Source: Bacteroidia bacterium (GTDB lineage: Bacteria; Bacteroidota; Bacteroidia; Cytophagales; Cyclobacteriaceae). From it: a stretch of DNA of 52,888 nucleotides. The position numbers and the translations under genes are program-made. Under the pieces are notes generated by a model. That model saw only the letters and a list, made by a program, of their open reading frames with translations. It had not been told where the DNA came from and ran no database searches. Below, in pieces: positions 1-8,871 of the stretch. The first letter of the stretch is position 1; each line of letters starts with the position of its first letter. The stretch covers positions 1 to 52,888 of the forward strand of contig JAUIKU010000006.1 in assembly GCA_030430675.1 (NCBI GenBank), in the 5' to 3' direction.

Positions 1-390
1 GAAGAAATGAAAATGGTCAATGAGACCCAAAAGATACTACAGGACGATTCAATCGGGATAACTGCTACCACTGTTCGTATTCCTGTGATTGGAGGCCATT
101 CGGAGTCCGTTAATGTGGAGCTGGCCGAGGAATTTGATTTAGAGGAGGTTAGGAACCTACTTTCAAATACCCCTGGCGTGGTAGTTGAAGATGATGTGGA
201 CAACCTGAAATATCCGATGCCTATTAATGCCCATGGTCGTGATGAGGTGTTTGTGGGGCGCCTGAGAAGGGACGAGTCTCAGCCCAGAACACTAAACATG
301 TGGATTGTGGCAGACAATTTGCGAAAAGGAGCAGCAACCAATGCGGTTCAAATTGCCCAGTATATGGTCGAGCACTATTTGGTGTACTAG
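1..390 (+). CDS. asd: Aspartate-semialdehyde dehydrogenase, C-terminal part (5' end outside window)
   Basis: The frame is open from the first base and ends at TAG 388-390, so about 129 C-terminal residues are present. The enzyme reduces aspartyl phosphate to aspartate semialdehyde, the branch point to lysine/diaminopimelate, threonine and methionine. The visible part has the family's substrate-binding stretch RIPVIGGHSESVNVE and the C-terminal segment RTLNMWIVADNLRKGAATNA, which belongs to the dimerisation/NADP region. The first ATG, at base 7, is internal and not the true start. No downstream gene runs in the same direction; the next gene is convergent. The family call is firm, but the catalytic cysteine lies outside the window. 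Confidence 0.92.
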   Translation, partial: EEMKMVNETQKILQDDSIGITATTVRIPVIGGHSESVNVELAEEFDLEEVRNLLSNTPGVVVEDDVDNLKYPMPINAHGRDEVFVGRLRRDESQPRTLNMWIVADNLRKGAATNAVQIAQYMVEHYLVY

Positions 391-399
391 GCCAGCAAC

Positions 400-453
400 A
401 GGGAATAGCATACAGCTTATAGGGAACAGCATACAGGGAATAGCATACAGGGA
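400..453. repeat. Short 14-bp direct repeats
   Basis: The unit agggaatagcatac occurs at 400-413, 421-434 (one T to C change) and 435-448, with a broken fourth copy (aggga) at 449-453. A 7-bp filler, agcttat, separates copies 1 and 2. The array sits between the stop codons of two convergent genes. No function is evident. Confidence 0.75.
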
Positions 454-456
454 TAG

Positions 457-636
457 TCAATTAAGGAGATTTAAAACGAAGTAAGTTATCCAGAGCAACA
501 GCGCCGGCACTCCGTAATATTTCAATACTTTTTTTCGATTGGAAAAATCCGACCACCAAAAAACTATCCAGGGCTTATACAGACCCGATAGGGTAATTAA
601 GGTCAAAAAAAGAGCTATAACTTTGAGCAGCGGCAA
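457..636 (-). CDS. Small two-helix membrane protein of unknown function
   Basis: This 59-residue frame starts at TTG 636, only two codons after an in-frame stop, and ends at TGA 457-459. I translated it by hand. Two hydrophobic segments (residues about 2-19 and 42-58) flank a short polar loop holding KPWIVFWWSDFSNRKK, with tryptophans at the membrane edge and basic residues in the loop, as expected of an inner-membrane hairpin. From memory, similar short proteins with an LYKPW..LWW core occur in Bacteroidota, but I cannot name a function. It lies 73 nt behind infB on the same strand, so it may be the last gene of the rimP operon. The only start is TTG (ATT is the codon before it), with no Shine-Dalgarno sequence. 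It is too short for ordinary ORF cutoffs. Confidence 0.72.
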   Translation of the reverse strand: MPLLKVIALFLTLITLSGLYKPWIVFWWSDFSNRKKVLKYYGVPALLLWITYFVLNLLN

Positions 637-709
637 AATTCAGGAGAAATTTAATTCCGAATCAGCCCATGGGTAGGAACGGTAAGTCCCGTTTCCTTGA
701 TTTTGAGAA

Positions 710-3409
710 TTACAGCGTTCGCTTAACTTCTTTTTCTTCAAATCCTTCGATCACATCGCCAACCTGAATATCCTTGAAATTCTTAAGGCTGATTCCGCAT
801 TCATAACCGGATTTAACTTCAGTCACATCATCCTTGAATCGTTTCAATTGACCGATTTCCCCGGTATGTACGACAATTCCATCTCTTACCAATCGTATCT
901 GATTGCTGCGTTTGATTTGTCCATCGGTCACGTAACACCCGGCTACAGTACCTACTTTTGATATTTTAAATACTTCTCTTACCTCAACGTTTCCGGTAAT
1001 CACTTCTTCCACGGTTGGAGCTAGCATACCTTCCATGGCGTCTTTAACGTCGTTGATAGCGTTGTATATTACCGAGTACAACCTTATCTCAATTTCCTCA
1101 TTATCGGCAATGGTTTTGGCTGCATTGGAAGGGCGTACCTGGAATCCCACGATCACCGCATCAGAAGCACTGGCTAATAATACATCCGACTCAGAGATTT
1201 GCCCCACACCTTTATGGATAATGTTTACCTGTACTTCATTGGTGGAGAGCTTCAACAATGAATCGGACAGGGCTTCGACCGAACCATCAACATCTCCTTT
1301 TACGATAACATTTAATTCCTGGAAGGAACCGATAGCCAACCGGCGGCCAATTTCATCAAGTGTAATATGTTTTTTAGTCCTGATGGACTGCTCTCGCTGG
1401 ATTTGTTCTCGCTTGTTGGCAATTTCCCTGGCCTCACGTTCGGAGTCCATAACGTTAAATTTATCCCCGGCCTGAGGTGCCCCATCCAAACCTAAAACTG
1501 CGGCAGGAGTTGAAGGGCCTACTATTTTTAATTTGTTGCCGTGATGATCGAACATTGCTTTGACCCTGCCATAATAGGGACCGGCCAGCATGACATCTCC
1601 GATCTTCAGCTCACCGGCCTGTACCATCAGGGTGGTCACATATCCCCGGCCACGATCCAGGGTGGCCTCTATCACTGTACCCACGGCATTCTTATCGGGG
1701 TTTGCTTTAAGTTCCAGCAGTTCGCTTTCCAAAAGCACTTTTTCAAGCAGATCATCCACACCCTGTCCCGTCTTTGCTGAAATTTCCTGGCATTGATATT
1801 TCCCACCCCAATCCTCAACCAGGATATTGATTTTGGATAACTCTTCCTTAATCTTGTCCGGGTTTGCGTTGGGTTTGTCGATTTTGTTGATAGCGATCAC
1901 AATAGGAACACCGGCGACCTGGGCATGATTGATGGCCTCTTTAGTCTGGGGCATTACGTTATCGTCCGCTGCCACCACAATAATTACCACATCAGTAATC
2001 TTTGCCCCCCTGGCACGCATGGCGGTAAATGCTTCATGCCCCGGGGTATCCAGGAAAGCTATTCTTTTGCCAGCTTCGGTGGTAACATCATATGCACCTA
2101 TATGTTGGGTTATACCCCCCGCTTCATCTGCCGTTACGTTGGCATTACGGATATAGTCCAGTAATGAGGTTTTACCATGATCGACATGACCCATGATGGT
2201 TACGATGGGTGCGCGGTCTACCAGTTCTTCCTGTGCATCCTGATGCTCCTCCACCGTTACTTCATCCTCGGAGCTGGTAAATTCTACATTGTATCCAAAC
2301 TCGTCGGCAATTACGGTAATTGACTCGGCATCCAGACGTTGGTTGATAGATACGAACATACCCAGGCTCATACAGGTTGAGATCACGTCATTGACCGACA
2401 CGTCCATTAATGTAGCCAGGTCATTGGCGGAGATGAATTCCGTAACTTTCAGTACCTTGGCTTCTTCGGCCTGCTGTAGCATCTTTTCCTCTTCAGCTTC
2501 CGCAATAGCAGATCTCTTCTCTCGACGGTATTTTGAGCGGCTTACATTGCCTTTGCTTCCGCTCAGTTTGGCCAGAGTAGCCTTGATCTGTTCCTGAATT
2601 TCCTTATCCGAGACATCTTCCTTCTCTATTTTAGAGCGCTTGTCGCTTCTGCTCTTTTTATCAGCTTTTCTCGCTTCAGCTGGGGAAATCCGTCGTCGGG
2701 GTCGTTTTTTCTTTTTTCTTTCCGGCTTATCGTCAGATGAGGCCACAGGTTTTTCCTTGGGCAGCTCAATTTTCCCCAGAACGGTTAATCCTTTCAGGGC
2801 ATCGGCTTTGGCTTCAATAACTTCCCGGGGTTCCTCGGCCTGGGCCTCCGGAGTTTGTTCCGGTTTTTCAGGCTCGACCTCCTTCTTCGCCTCTTCTTCT
2901 TTCTTTTGCTCTGGTTGACTTTCTTTTGGTTCAGGTGGTGTGGTTTTCTTGGTTGACTCAAGGTCAATTTTGCCAACCACCTTTATTCCCTGCAGTTTGG
3001 TCTTGGAGCTCGGGGCTTGTTCCGGTGCTTTTTCTTCTACTGGAGGGGGCTCAGCTTTATCTTCGGTTTTGGTTTCCTCTTCCACCGTCTCTTCCTGGGT
3101 AGAAGAGATATTCTTGATAAATATTTCCTCTTCGTCCTCTCTCTTCTTGGTAGTGGAGTCAGATTCGGAGTCAATCACCAGGTTATCGGAGTGCTTTTGA
3201 CCGATGGTGAGGCCGGAGGCTTCTTCCTTGTCCATAGCGGAGGAGGCAAATTCCTTGGCCAGCATGTCAAACTGCTCCATGGTAATTTTAGCATTGGGCT
3301 TGTGCTCAACTTCAAAGCCTTTGGTTTCAAGATGTTCAGCGATGGTGGAAAGACCAACGTTGAGCTTTCTTGCAGCCTGGCTAAGCCTCATCATTTTTTC
3401 ATCCGCCAT
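710..3409 (-). CDS. infB: Translation initiation factor IF-2
   Basis: IF-2 is the GTPase that brings initiator fMet-tRNA to the 30S subunit and promotes subunit joining. At 899 residues it is a normal size for Bacteroidota, where the N-terminus is long. An N-terminal helix-turn-helix-like IF2_N segment (residues 1-60) is followed by a Glu/Lys/Pro-rich linker (about 80-240), a basic patch near KKKKRPRRR, and a second IF2_N domain (about 315-375). The G domain has GHVDHGKTS (about residue 405), DTPGHEAF and NKID. Domains II, III and the C-terminal fMet-tRNA-binding domain follow. The start ATG 3409 lies 37 nt behind nusA, in the conserved rimP-nusA-infB order. The linker is low-complexity but shows no sign of a frameshift. 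Confidence 0.98.
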   Translation of the reverse strand: MADEKMMRLSQAARKLNVGLSTIAEHLETKGFEVEHKPNAKITMEQFDMLAKEFASSAMDKEEASGLTIGQKHSDNLVIDSESDSTTKKREDEEEIFIKNISSTQEETVEEETKTEDKAEPPPVEEKAPEQAPSSKTKLQGIKVVGKIDLESTKKTTPPEPKESQPEQKKEEEAKKEVEPEKPEQTPEAQAEEPREVIEAKADALKGLTVLGKIELPKEKPVASSDDKPERKKKKRPRRRISPAEARKADKKSRSDKRSKIEKEDVSDKEIQEQIKATLAKLSGSKGNVSRSKYRREKRSAIAEAEEEKMLQQAEEAKVLKVTEFISANDLATLMDVSVNDVISTCMSLGMFVSINQRLDAESITVIADEFGYNVEFTSSEDEVTVEEHQDAQEELVDRAPIVTIMGHVDHGKTSLLDYIRNANVTADEAGGITQHIGAYDVTTEAGKRIAFLDTPGHEAFTAMRARGAKITDVVIIVVAADDNVMPQTKEAINHAQVAGVPIVIAINKIDKPNANPDKIKEELSKINILVEDWGGKYQCQEISAKTGQGVDDLLEKVLLESELLELKANPDKNAVGTVIEATLDRGRGYVTTLMVQAGELKIGDVMLAGPYYGRVKAMFDHHGNKLKIVGPSTPAAVLGLDGAPQAGDKFNVMDSEREAREIANKREQIQREQSIRTKKHITLDEIGRRLAIGSFQELNVIVKGDVDGSVEALSDSLLKLSTNEVQVNIIHKGVGQISESDVLLASASDAVIVGFQVRPSNAAKTIADNEEIEIRLYSVIYNAINDVKDAMEGMLAPTVEEVITGNVEVREVFKISKVGTVAGCYVTDGQIKRSNQIRLVRDGIVVHTGEIGQLKRFKDDVTEVKSGYECGISLKNFKDIQVGDVIEGFEEKEVKRTL

Positions 3410-3446
3410 AGTCCAAATATCCCTTTTTTTGCTAGTTATTCAAAAA

Positions 3447-4694
3447 TTACTCCTGCTCAAATTCCTGATTCAGGATCTTAAATACATCATTTATGGTCTC
3501 TTCTTCCAGGTCTGTCCTGCGCACGAGATCTTCATGATTAAGTGCCAGCACACTCTTTGCAGTATCCAATCCGATACGCTTGAGTTCAGCAATAATCCAT
3601 TCATCTATCTCGTCGGAAAACTCTTCCAGGGCCACATCTTCTTCCTCGAATTCAGAAAGCTCCCGGTAAACATCAATTTCCAAGCCAACCAGTTTACTGC
3701 CGAGTTTGATGTTTTGTCCTCCCCTGCCGATTGCCAGCGATACCTGGTCGGGCTTGAGATACACCGAGGCTCTTCCCCCGTCTTCATCGATCTTGATTGA
3801 GGAAATTTTAGCCGGACTCAGGGCTCGGGTGATGTATAGTTCCAGGTTATCGGTATAGTTGATCACATCGATATTTTCATTCTGGAGTTCGCGTACGATA
3901 CTATGGATTCTGGACCCTTTCATACCTACACAAGCACCAACCGGATCTATTCGATCATCGTATGACTCCACGGCCACTTTCGCCCGCTCACCTGGTTCCC
4001 GAACCACTTTTTTGATGGTGATAAGACCATCGTAAACTTCGGGAACTTCACTTTCAAAAAGGCGCTCCAGAAAAGTGGGTGAAGTCCTGGAAAGTATTAT
4101 TCTGGGATTACCGTTGACCATCTCCACACGGTGTACTATTGCTCTCACACTCTCTCCTTTGCGGTACCGGTCCTTGGGGATCTGTTCTGATTTGGGCAGG
4201 TTAAGCTCGTTTCCCTCTGCGTCTATCAATAATACTTCACGACTAAGGATCTGGTAGACTTCGCCGATGATGATCTCACCCACTAATTCCTTGTATTTTT
4301 GAAAAAGGATATCTTTTTCAAGGTCTTTGATTTTTTGTATCAGCGTCTGACGGGCGGTCATAACGGCCCTGCGGCCAAAGTCTTCCAATTTCACTTCCTC
4401 CGCTACTTCTTCACCGATCTCAAAATCCGGCTCGATCTTCCTGGCATCCGTAAGACTGATCTTATCATGATCCCAGATGTCTTCAGAGTTGTCATCTACT
4501 ATTTCCCTAAATCTCCAGATCTCAAGGTCACCCTTATCTGCATTAATGATAATATCGAAATTGTCGTCGACCTCATATTTTCTTCGGATCATAGTCCTGA
4601 ACACATCCTCCAGGATGCGTATCATGGTAGGACGGTCGATGTTTTTGCCTCTGGCAAATTCTGCAAATACTTCAATTAAATTCAAGTGGTCCAT
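3447..4694 (-). CDS. nusA: Transcription termination/antitermination factor NusA
   Basis: NusA binds RNA polymerase and nascent RNA and modulates pausing, termination and antitermination. The 415-residue protein has the N-terminal polymerase-binding domain (about 1-130), an S1 domain (about 135-200, containing LPKSEQIPKDRYRKGESV) and two KH domains (about 205-345). KH features include VGMKGSRIHSIVRELQNENI and the second KH loop IGRGGQNIKLGSKL. An acidic tail of about 65 residues follows, with one helix-hairpin-helix-like segment, fitting the shorter non-enterobacterial form. It starts 10 nt behind rimP and is surely co-transcribed with rimP and infB. Confidence 0.98.
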   Translation of the reverse strand: MDHLNLIEVFAEFARGKNIDRPTMIRILEDVFRTMIRRKYEVDDNFDIIINADKGDLEIWRFREIVDDNSEDIWDHDKISLTDARKIEPDFEIGEEVAEEVKLEDFGRRAVMTARQTLIQKIKDLEKDILFQKYKELVGEIIIGEVYQILSREVLLIDAEGNELNLPKSEQIPKDRYRKGESVRAIVHRVEMVNGNPRIILSRTSPTFLERLFESEVPEVYDGLITIKKVVREPGERAKVAVESYDDRIDPVGACVGMKGSRIHSIVRELQNENIDVINYTDNLELYITRALSPAKISSIKIDEDGGRASVYLKPDQVSLAIGRGGQNIKLGSKLVGLEIDVYRELSEFEEEDVALEEFSDEIDEWIIAELKRIGLDTAKSVLALNHEDLVRRTDLEEETINDVFKILNQEFEQE

Positions 4695-4704
4695 CTCTTA
4701 AACC

Positions 4705-5163
4705 TTAAAATGACACTAATACATGAGTTGTTTCAATTTCACCAAATGGTATGCTATTTTCAATTACCGTTCCGGTCGACCCCGTAGTTTCCTCAATTAC
4801 CACATGGTTCTTATTGATATTTTTAAGTGTACCCTGCTTCAGCTGATCATCTTTCAACCTGATTTTCACCTCTTTCCCAAGGTTTTTCCGGTATTGCCGG
4901 AGCAATTTTAACGGTCGATCAAGCCCTGGTGAAGACACCATGAGGGTATAAGGATGTTTCAACAGATCCAAATCATCCAGTTCCCCGCCAATTTTACGGC
5001 TCATTTGGGCACAAACATCGATATCAATACCCCGATCGCCGTCAAGGAATACGGAAATTTTGGTCTTGGAGCCGGCCGGCCGGGCAACTATTTCCGTCAG
5101 AAAATACTGCTGGTCAGGCAAATGCTTCAATACGATCTTTTTAAGTTCTTCCTCTATATTCAT
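4705..5163 (-). CDS. rimP: Ribosome maturation factor RimP
   Basis: RimP assists 30S subunit assembly. The 152-residue protein has the family's N-terminal alpha/beta domain, with KISVFLDGDRGIDIDVCAQ and a second conserved stretch YTLMVSSPGLDRPLK (about residues 71-85). An SH3-like C-terminal domain follows (about 90-152). It is the first gene of the rimP-nusA-infB operon, with ATG at 5163. Its leader contains a strong palindrome at 5182-5207 and a Bacteroidota-type -7 element at 5235-5242, so any leader control of the whole operon would act just ahead of this start codon. Confidence 0.96.
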   Translation of the reverse strand: MNIEEELKKIVLKHLPDQQYFLTEIVARPAGSKTKISVFLDGDRGIDIDVCAQMSRKIGGELDDLDLLKHPYTLMVSSPGLDRPLKLLRQYRKNLGKEVKIRLKDDQLKQGTLKNINKNHVVIEETTGSTGTVIENSIPFGEIETTHVLVSF

Positions 5164-5181
5164 CCAGACTTACCCATACGC

Positions 5182-5207
5182 AAAGAGGGGACTGCAGTCC
5201 CCTCTTT
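5182..5207 (-). promoter_or_regulatory. Perfect 26-bp palindrome in the leader of rimP-nusA-infB
   Basis: The left arm AAAGAGGGGACTG is followed directly by its exact reverse complement, 13 bp per arm with no mismatch. As RNA it would fold as an 11-bp stem with a UGCA loop. It lies between the predicted promoter (5235-5266) and the rimP ATG at 5163, leaving 18 nt to the start codon. There is no T-run on the coding side, so a simple terminator is unlikely. It could be an RNA leader hairpin or a protein operator; that is inference. Confidence 0.6.
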
Positions 5208-5234
5208 CGTTTCGAAAAAAGCTTAATCTGAATG

Positions 5235-5266
5235 CAAAGTTAATGTAATTGGCAATGTAAAACAAG
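5235..5266 (-). promoter_or_regulatory. Predicted promoter of rimP-nusA-infB
   Basis: On the minus strand TAACTTTG (5242-5235) matches the Bacteroidota -7 consensus TAnnTTTG. Twenty nucleotides upstream is CTTG (5266-5263), three of four bases of the -33 TTTG. A start site near 5230 would give a leader of about 65 nt that includes the palindrome at 5182-5207. Confidence 0.5.
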
Positions 5267-5299
5267 AGCAAACATAGTATCTAAAGCGATGGCATGATC

Positions 5300-5395
5300 T
5301 TAATGTATCGGATCAATACCAACGGTGCCAAATGCAAGACAGGTTCCATTCGGTGATGCCCAAACAACGGACTGAGACTTAAAATTTTTATTCAA
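5300..5395 (-). other. 31-codon open frame or coding remnant between rimP and cysS
   Basis: The stretch between the divergent genes rimP and cysS (5164-5458, 295 nt) holds this minus-strand frame, from TTG 5395 to TAA 5300-5302. It contains QSVVWASPNGTCLAFGTVGI, whose composition resembles coding sequence more than random intergenic DNA. There is no ATG and no recognisable family. It may be a gene remnant, part of a dispersed intergenic element, or chance. Confidence 0.22.
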
Positions 5396-5445
5396 CCATT
5401 ATCAGCTCGGTAAAATCTCATAACCCATAATTCATAACTTATAAT

Positions 5446-5453
5446 TAACTTTG
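5446..5453 (+). promoter_or_regulatory. -7 promoter element of cysS, five bases before the start codon
   Basis: TAACTTTG fits TAnnTTTG exactly and ends at 5453, with the cysS ATG at 5459. No TTTG lies 19-20 nt upstream. Transcription from this element would begin at or next to the start codon, so cysS may be leaderless. The sequence just upstream (5411-5445) is AT-rich with imperfect cataa repeats. Confidence 0.5.
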
Positions 5454-5458
5454 GCGCC

Positions 5459-6949
5459 ATGCAGCAAAACCTGAAGGTTTATAACAGTCTAAGCGGCAGC
5501 AAAGAGAAGTTTCAGCCATTGAATCCCCCGTACGTGGGCATGTACGTCTGTGGCCCCACAGTTTATAGTGATGTGCACCTGGGCAACCTGCGTTCATTCT
5601 TAAGCTTTGATATTATTTACCGTTATCTGATGCATTTGGGGTATAAAGTTCGCTACGTGCGTAACATCACGGATGTGGGACATCTGGAAAATGATGCCGA
5701 TGAAGGAGAGGACAAAATTGCCAAGAAGGCCAAGCTGGAAAACCTCGAGCCCATGGAGATCGTGCACCGCTATACCCAGGGGTTTCATCAGGTAACCCGG
5801 GTATTTAATATGCAGGAGCCCAGCATTGAACCTTCTGCCAGCGGGCATATAATTGAGCAGATAGCACTGGTTAGCAAAATCCTGGAAGCGGGACTGGCTT
5901 ATGAGATCAACGGGTCCGTCTATTTTGATGTATTAAAATACAACGAGCAGGCCCATTACGGGGCATTGTCTGGCCGGGTTCTGGATGACCTTATCAGTGG
6001 CACCAGGGATTTGGACGGACAGGATGAAAAGCGCAGTCCGCTGGATTTTGCGCTTTGGAAAAAGGCGGCGCCTTCACATATCATGAGATGGCCCTCTCCC
6101 TGGAGTGACGGGTTTCCAGGATGGCACCTGGAATGTTCTACCATGAGCACCAAATATTTGGGTAAGAAATTTGACATTCACGGAGGGGGGATTGATCTAA
6201 AGTTCCCTCATCACGAATGTGAGATAGCACAGTGTGTGGCCGGTTACGGGGAGTCGCCAGCCAAATACTGGATGCACGCGAATATGCTTACCATCAATGG
6301 ACAAAAGATGAGTAAATCCTTGGGCAATTCCATTCTGCCACGCCAGTTATTTAGCGGAGATCATCAGTTGCTGGACAGACCCTATAGTCCGATGACCGTA
6401 CGGTTCTTCATGCTGCAAACGCATTACAGAAGTACCCTGGATATTTCCAATGAAGCATTAACTGCTGCGGCAAAGGGTTATAAGAAGCTGGCTAACGGAC
6501 TGCGTATATTAAAACGCTTACAATACCAGGAGAACGGGCAAACAGCAATAGATGAAAAGATAAACCAGCAGATCGGGCAATTTTGTGATAATTGCTACCA
6601 TGCAATGAACGATGATTTTAACACTGCCAAGACCATTGCCCATCTTTTCAACATCCTGAAAAAGATAAATTCTATTCATACGGGTAGTTTAGATATTTCT
6701 CAGCTTTCCCCGGAAACATTTGACCGCATGAAATCGGTATTCCTGGATTTTGTAGAGAACGTACTGGGCCTGGAAGAGGAAAGGCCAGGGCAGTTGGATC
6801 CTTTGCTGGACATTGTTTTGAGTAGTTACAAGGAGGCGAAATCCCTTCAGGATTATCAAAAAGTAGATGACATCCGCGACCAGCTAAAAAAGCAGGGCAT
6901 CGTTTTAAAAGATATGAAGACCGGAGTGGACTGGGCATATGAAGAATAG
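5459..6949 (+). CDS. cysS: Cysteine--tRNA ligase
   Basis: This class I synthetase charges tRNA-Cys. The 496-residue protein shows the zinc-ligand region VCGPTVYSDVHLGNLRSF, with Cys31 and the HIGH-type signature HLGN at 40-43. The zinc/cysteine pocket GWHLECSTMS follows in the middle, then HHECEIAQ and the second signature KMSKS near residue 283. A DALR-like helical C-terminal domain follows. Length and order are normal. The ATG at 5459 is preceded by a -7 element only five bases away. The next gene overlaps its 3' end by 11 bp, so the two are probably co-transcribed. Confidence 0.98.
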   Translation: MQQNLKVYNSLSGSKEKFQPLNPPYVGMYVCGPTVYSDVHLGNLRSFLSFDIIYRYLMHLGYKVRYVRNITDVGHLENDADEGEDKIAKKAKLENLEPMEIVHRYTQGFHQVTRVFNMQEPSIEPSASGHIIEQIALVSKILEAGLAYEINGSVYFDVLKYNEQAHYGALSGRVLDDLISGTRDLDGQDEKRSPLDFALWKKAAPSHIMRWPSPWSDGFPGWHLECSTMSTKYLGKKFDIHGGGIDLKFPHHECEIAQCVAGYGESPAKYWMHANMLTINGQKMSKSLGNSILPRQLFSGDHQLLDRPYSPMTVRFFMLQTHYRSTLDISNEALTAAAKGYKKLANGLRILKRLQYQENGQTAIDEKINQQIGQFCDNCYHAMNDDFNTAKTIAHLFNILKKINSIHTGSLDISQLSPETFDRMKSVFLDFVENVLGLEEERPGQLDPLLDIVLSSYKEAKSLQDYQKVDDIRDQLKKQGIVLKDMKTGVDWAYEE

Positions 6950-7922
6950 TGTTTATTATCTCCTTTTAGTATTCCTGTGCTATTCCTGTGATCAGTCAGG
7001 GACCACACAAAGCCCCGCACAGGCTCCGGTTAGCTCTATTGAACGGGCTCCTCAATTTAACGCGGATTCCGCCTATTCATTCATACAGCAACAGGTTGAT
7101 TTTGGTCCCAGAATACCGAACTCGCCTGCTCATCAGGCTTGCGCAGATTTTCTTTATAGTAAAATGTCAGTTTATGCCGACCAGGTAATGGTCCAGGAGT
7201 TTGACGGTCGCAGCCAGTCAGGGGAATACTATCAATTCAAAAACATCATTTCAATTTTCAATCCGGGAGCCAGCAGAAGAATATTACTGGGAGCCCATTG
7301 GGACACCAGGCTCAAAGCCGATAAGCACGAGGAAGACCCCAATCAAAAATTTGATGGAGCAAATGACGGAGGCAGTGGGGTAGGGGTATTGCTGGAGATT
7401 GCACGCCTGATAGCCAATGACTCCTTGTCACTGGGTGTGGACATCATATTTTTCGATGCCGAAGACCAGGGCGGACTGGGGCTGGACTGGTGCCTGGGTT
7501 CAAAACACTGGAGCACCAATAAGCATAAATCCGGATATTCCGCCTACTATGGAATACTATTAGATATGGTAGGAGCTAAGAATGCCACATTTCCTCATGA
7601 GCATTATTCCAAGCAGTTTGCACCTTCAATCCTTAAAAAGGTGTGGGATGAGGGTCATCGCGCAGGGTTCAGCCGTTATTTCATCTTTGGCGATGGTGGT
7701 GCTATCGAAGATGATCATTATTATGTAAATGTCAATGCAAAAATACCCATGGTAAATATCATTGACATGATTGCCGACGGCGCTGATCGCAGTGATGCTT
7801 TCAAACCCTACCATCACCGCCCTGGCGACAATATGGATATTATAAGCAGGGAAACATTGAATGCCGTAGGTACTACTGTGACTAATCTCATTTATCGGGA
7901 AGACTCAATCGTGCCCTTGTAA
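6939..7922 (+). CDS. M28-family metallopeptidase / glutaminyl-peptide cyclotransferase-like lipoprotein
   Basis: The N-terminus (MKNSVYYLLLVFLCYSC) is a short hydrophobic signal ending at Cys17, so the 327-residue protein is probably an exported lipoprotein, though the lipobox is not ideal. The catalytic domain has the M28 zinc-binding sites: LGAHWDTR (His, Asp), FDGANDGGSGVGVL (bridging Asp), FFDAEDQGG (Glu/Asp) and a late HHRPGDNMDII (His). The DAEDQG and W-rich LGLDWCLGSKHW segments resemble glutaminyl cyclases of animals and Bacteroidota, which form N-terminal pyroglutamate, more than aminopeptidases. The sequence alone does not settle which reaction it performs. The start overlaps the end of cysS by 11 bp, which suggests coupling. 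Confidence 0.85.
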   Translation: MKNSVYYLLLVFLCYSCDQSGTTQSPAQAPVSSIERAPQFNADSAYSFIQQQVDFGPRIPNSPAHQACADFLYSKMSVYADQVMVQEFDGRSQSGEYYQFKNIISIFNPGASRRILLGAHWDTRLKADKHEEDPNQKFDGANDGGSGVGVLLEIARLIANDSLSLGVDIIFFDAEDQGGLGLDWCLGSKHWSTNKHKSGYSAYYGILLDMVGAKNATFPHEHYSKQFAPSILKKVWDEGHRAGFSRYFIFGDGGAIEDDHYYVNVNAKIPMVNIIDMIADGADRSDAFKPYHHRPGDNMDIISRETLNAVGTTVTNLIYREDSIVPL

Positions 7923-7925
7923 AGA

Positions 7926-7939
7926 CCCCTTCAGGGGTA
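7926..7939. other. Small GC-rich hairpin between convergent genes
   Basis: ACCCCTTCAGGGGT begins three bases after the M28 stop codon and could fold with a 5-6 bp stem. No T-run follows, so it is at best a weak terminator. The rest of the 82-nt gap to the rfbA stop holds nothing I recognise. Confidence 0.3.
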
Positions 7940-8004
7940 TGTGACGGATTTTCACAGGATAAGCCCCGAGAAAAAGACAAGATGCGGGTTAATGGACCCT
8001 AGGG

Positions 8005-8868
8005 CTATTGGTCTAGTATTCTAAGCAGGTACTCTCCATAACCACTTTTTTGCAGTGGTTCCGCAATTTTGCGCAATTGTTCTGCATCGATGTATCCCAT
8101 ACGGTAGGCGACCTCTTCTATACACCCCACTTTTAATCCCTGCCTCTCCTCAATAACCTGTACGAATTGACCGGCTTGCATCAGGGATTGGAAGGTCCCG
8201 GTATCCAACCAGGCGGTGCCCCGTCCTAAAATTCCTACCCGGAGTTTGCCTTGCTGCAAATAATGTTTGTTTATATCGGTAATCTCATATTCTCCCCTGG
8301 GGCTGGGCTTAAGTTCTCTGGCGATTTCAACCACTGCATTGTCATAGAAATACAGGCCAGGCACCGCATAACTTGACTTTGGAGACTGGGGCTTTTCCTC
8401 AATTGATATTACTTTGTTGTTATCATCAAATGTGACCACACCATAGCGACTGGGATCGCTGACATGGTAGGCAAATACCACCCCGCCATCGGGGTCGCTA
8501 TTTTCAAGCAGTGTTTGTCTCAGTCCGGTACCGTAAAATATATTGTCTCCCAGGATAAGTGACACCTTGTCCTGGCCAATGAAATCAGCGCCAATAATAA
8601 ATGCCTGGGCCAGTCCGTTGGGTTCTTTTTGCACGGCATAACTGAAGCTGCATCCCAGCCGGTTGCCTTTTCCCAGCAATTTTTTGAAGAGCGGCAGATC
8701 ATGCGGCGTGGAGATAATCAAAATCTCCCGTATACCCGCCATCATCAGGATAGATAACGGGTAATAGATCATGGGTTTATCATAGACAGGCATTAGTTGT
8801 TTGCTCACGGATAATGTGATAGGATGCAACCTGGTGCCGGACCCTCCCGCTAGAATAATTCCTTTCAT
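8005..8868 (-). CDS. rfbA: Glucose-1-phosphate thymidylyltransferase
   Basis: RfbA makes dTDP-glucose from glucose-1-phosphate and dTTP, the first step to dTDP-rhamnose and related deoxysugars. The 287-residue length matches the short RmlA family. The nucleotide-binding motif [11 protein letters not shown] (residues 8-18), the [13 protein letters not shown] segment, the [10 protein letters not shown] metal site and [11 protein letters not shown] are all present. It starts at ATG 8868, three bases behind rfbB, and is the last gene of a galE-rfbB-rfbA run. No rfbC or rfbD follows, so the final sugar cannot be read from this window. Confidence 0.96.
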   Translation of the reverse strand: MKGIILAGGSGTRLHPITLSVSKQLMPVYDKPMIYYPLSILMMAGIREILIISTPHDLPLFKKLLGKGNRLGCSFSYAVQKEPNGLAQAFIIGADFIGQDKVSLILGDNIFYGTGLRQTLLENSDPDGGVVFAYHVSDPSRYGVVTFDDNNKVISIEEKPQSPKSSYAVPGLYFYDNAVVEIARELKPSPRGEYEITDINKHYLQQGKLRVGILGRGTAWLDTGTFQSLMQAGQFVQVIEERQGLKVGCIEEVAYRMGYIDAEQLRKIAEPLQKSGYGEYLLRILDQ

Positions 8869-8871
8869 TGG

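Noticed and set aside
224-460. 78-codon minus-strand frame over the end of asd
   Set aside because: It lies opposite asd and runs through the 14-bp repeats; the composition is cysteine- and histidine-rich in a shadow-like way.
618-625. TAACTTTG promoter-like box on the plus strand
   Set aside because: It lies inside the small membrane gene and would drive only antisense RNA of infB; no -33 element is present.
1035-1475. 146-codon plus-strand frame inside infB
   Set aside because: Antisense shadow of the conserved IF-2 G and C-terminal domains.
3204-3800. 198-codon plus-strand frame across the infB/nusA junction
   Set aside because: Antisense to two certain genes and the junction between them; no family resemblance.
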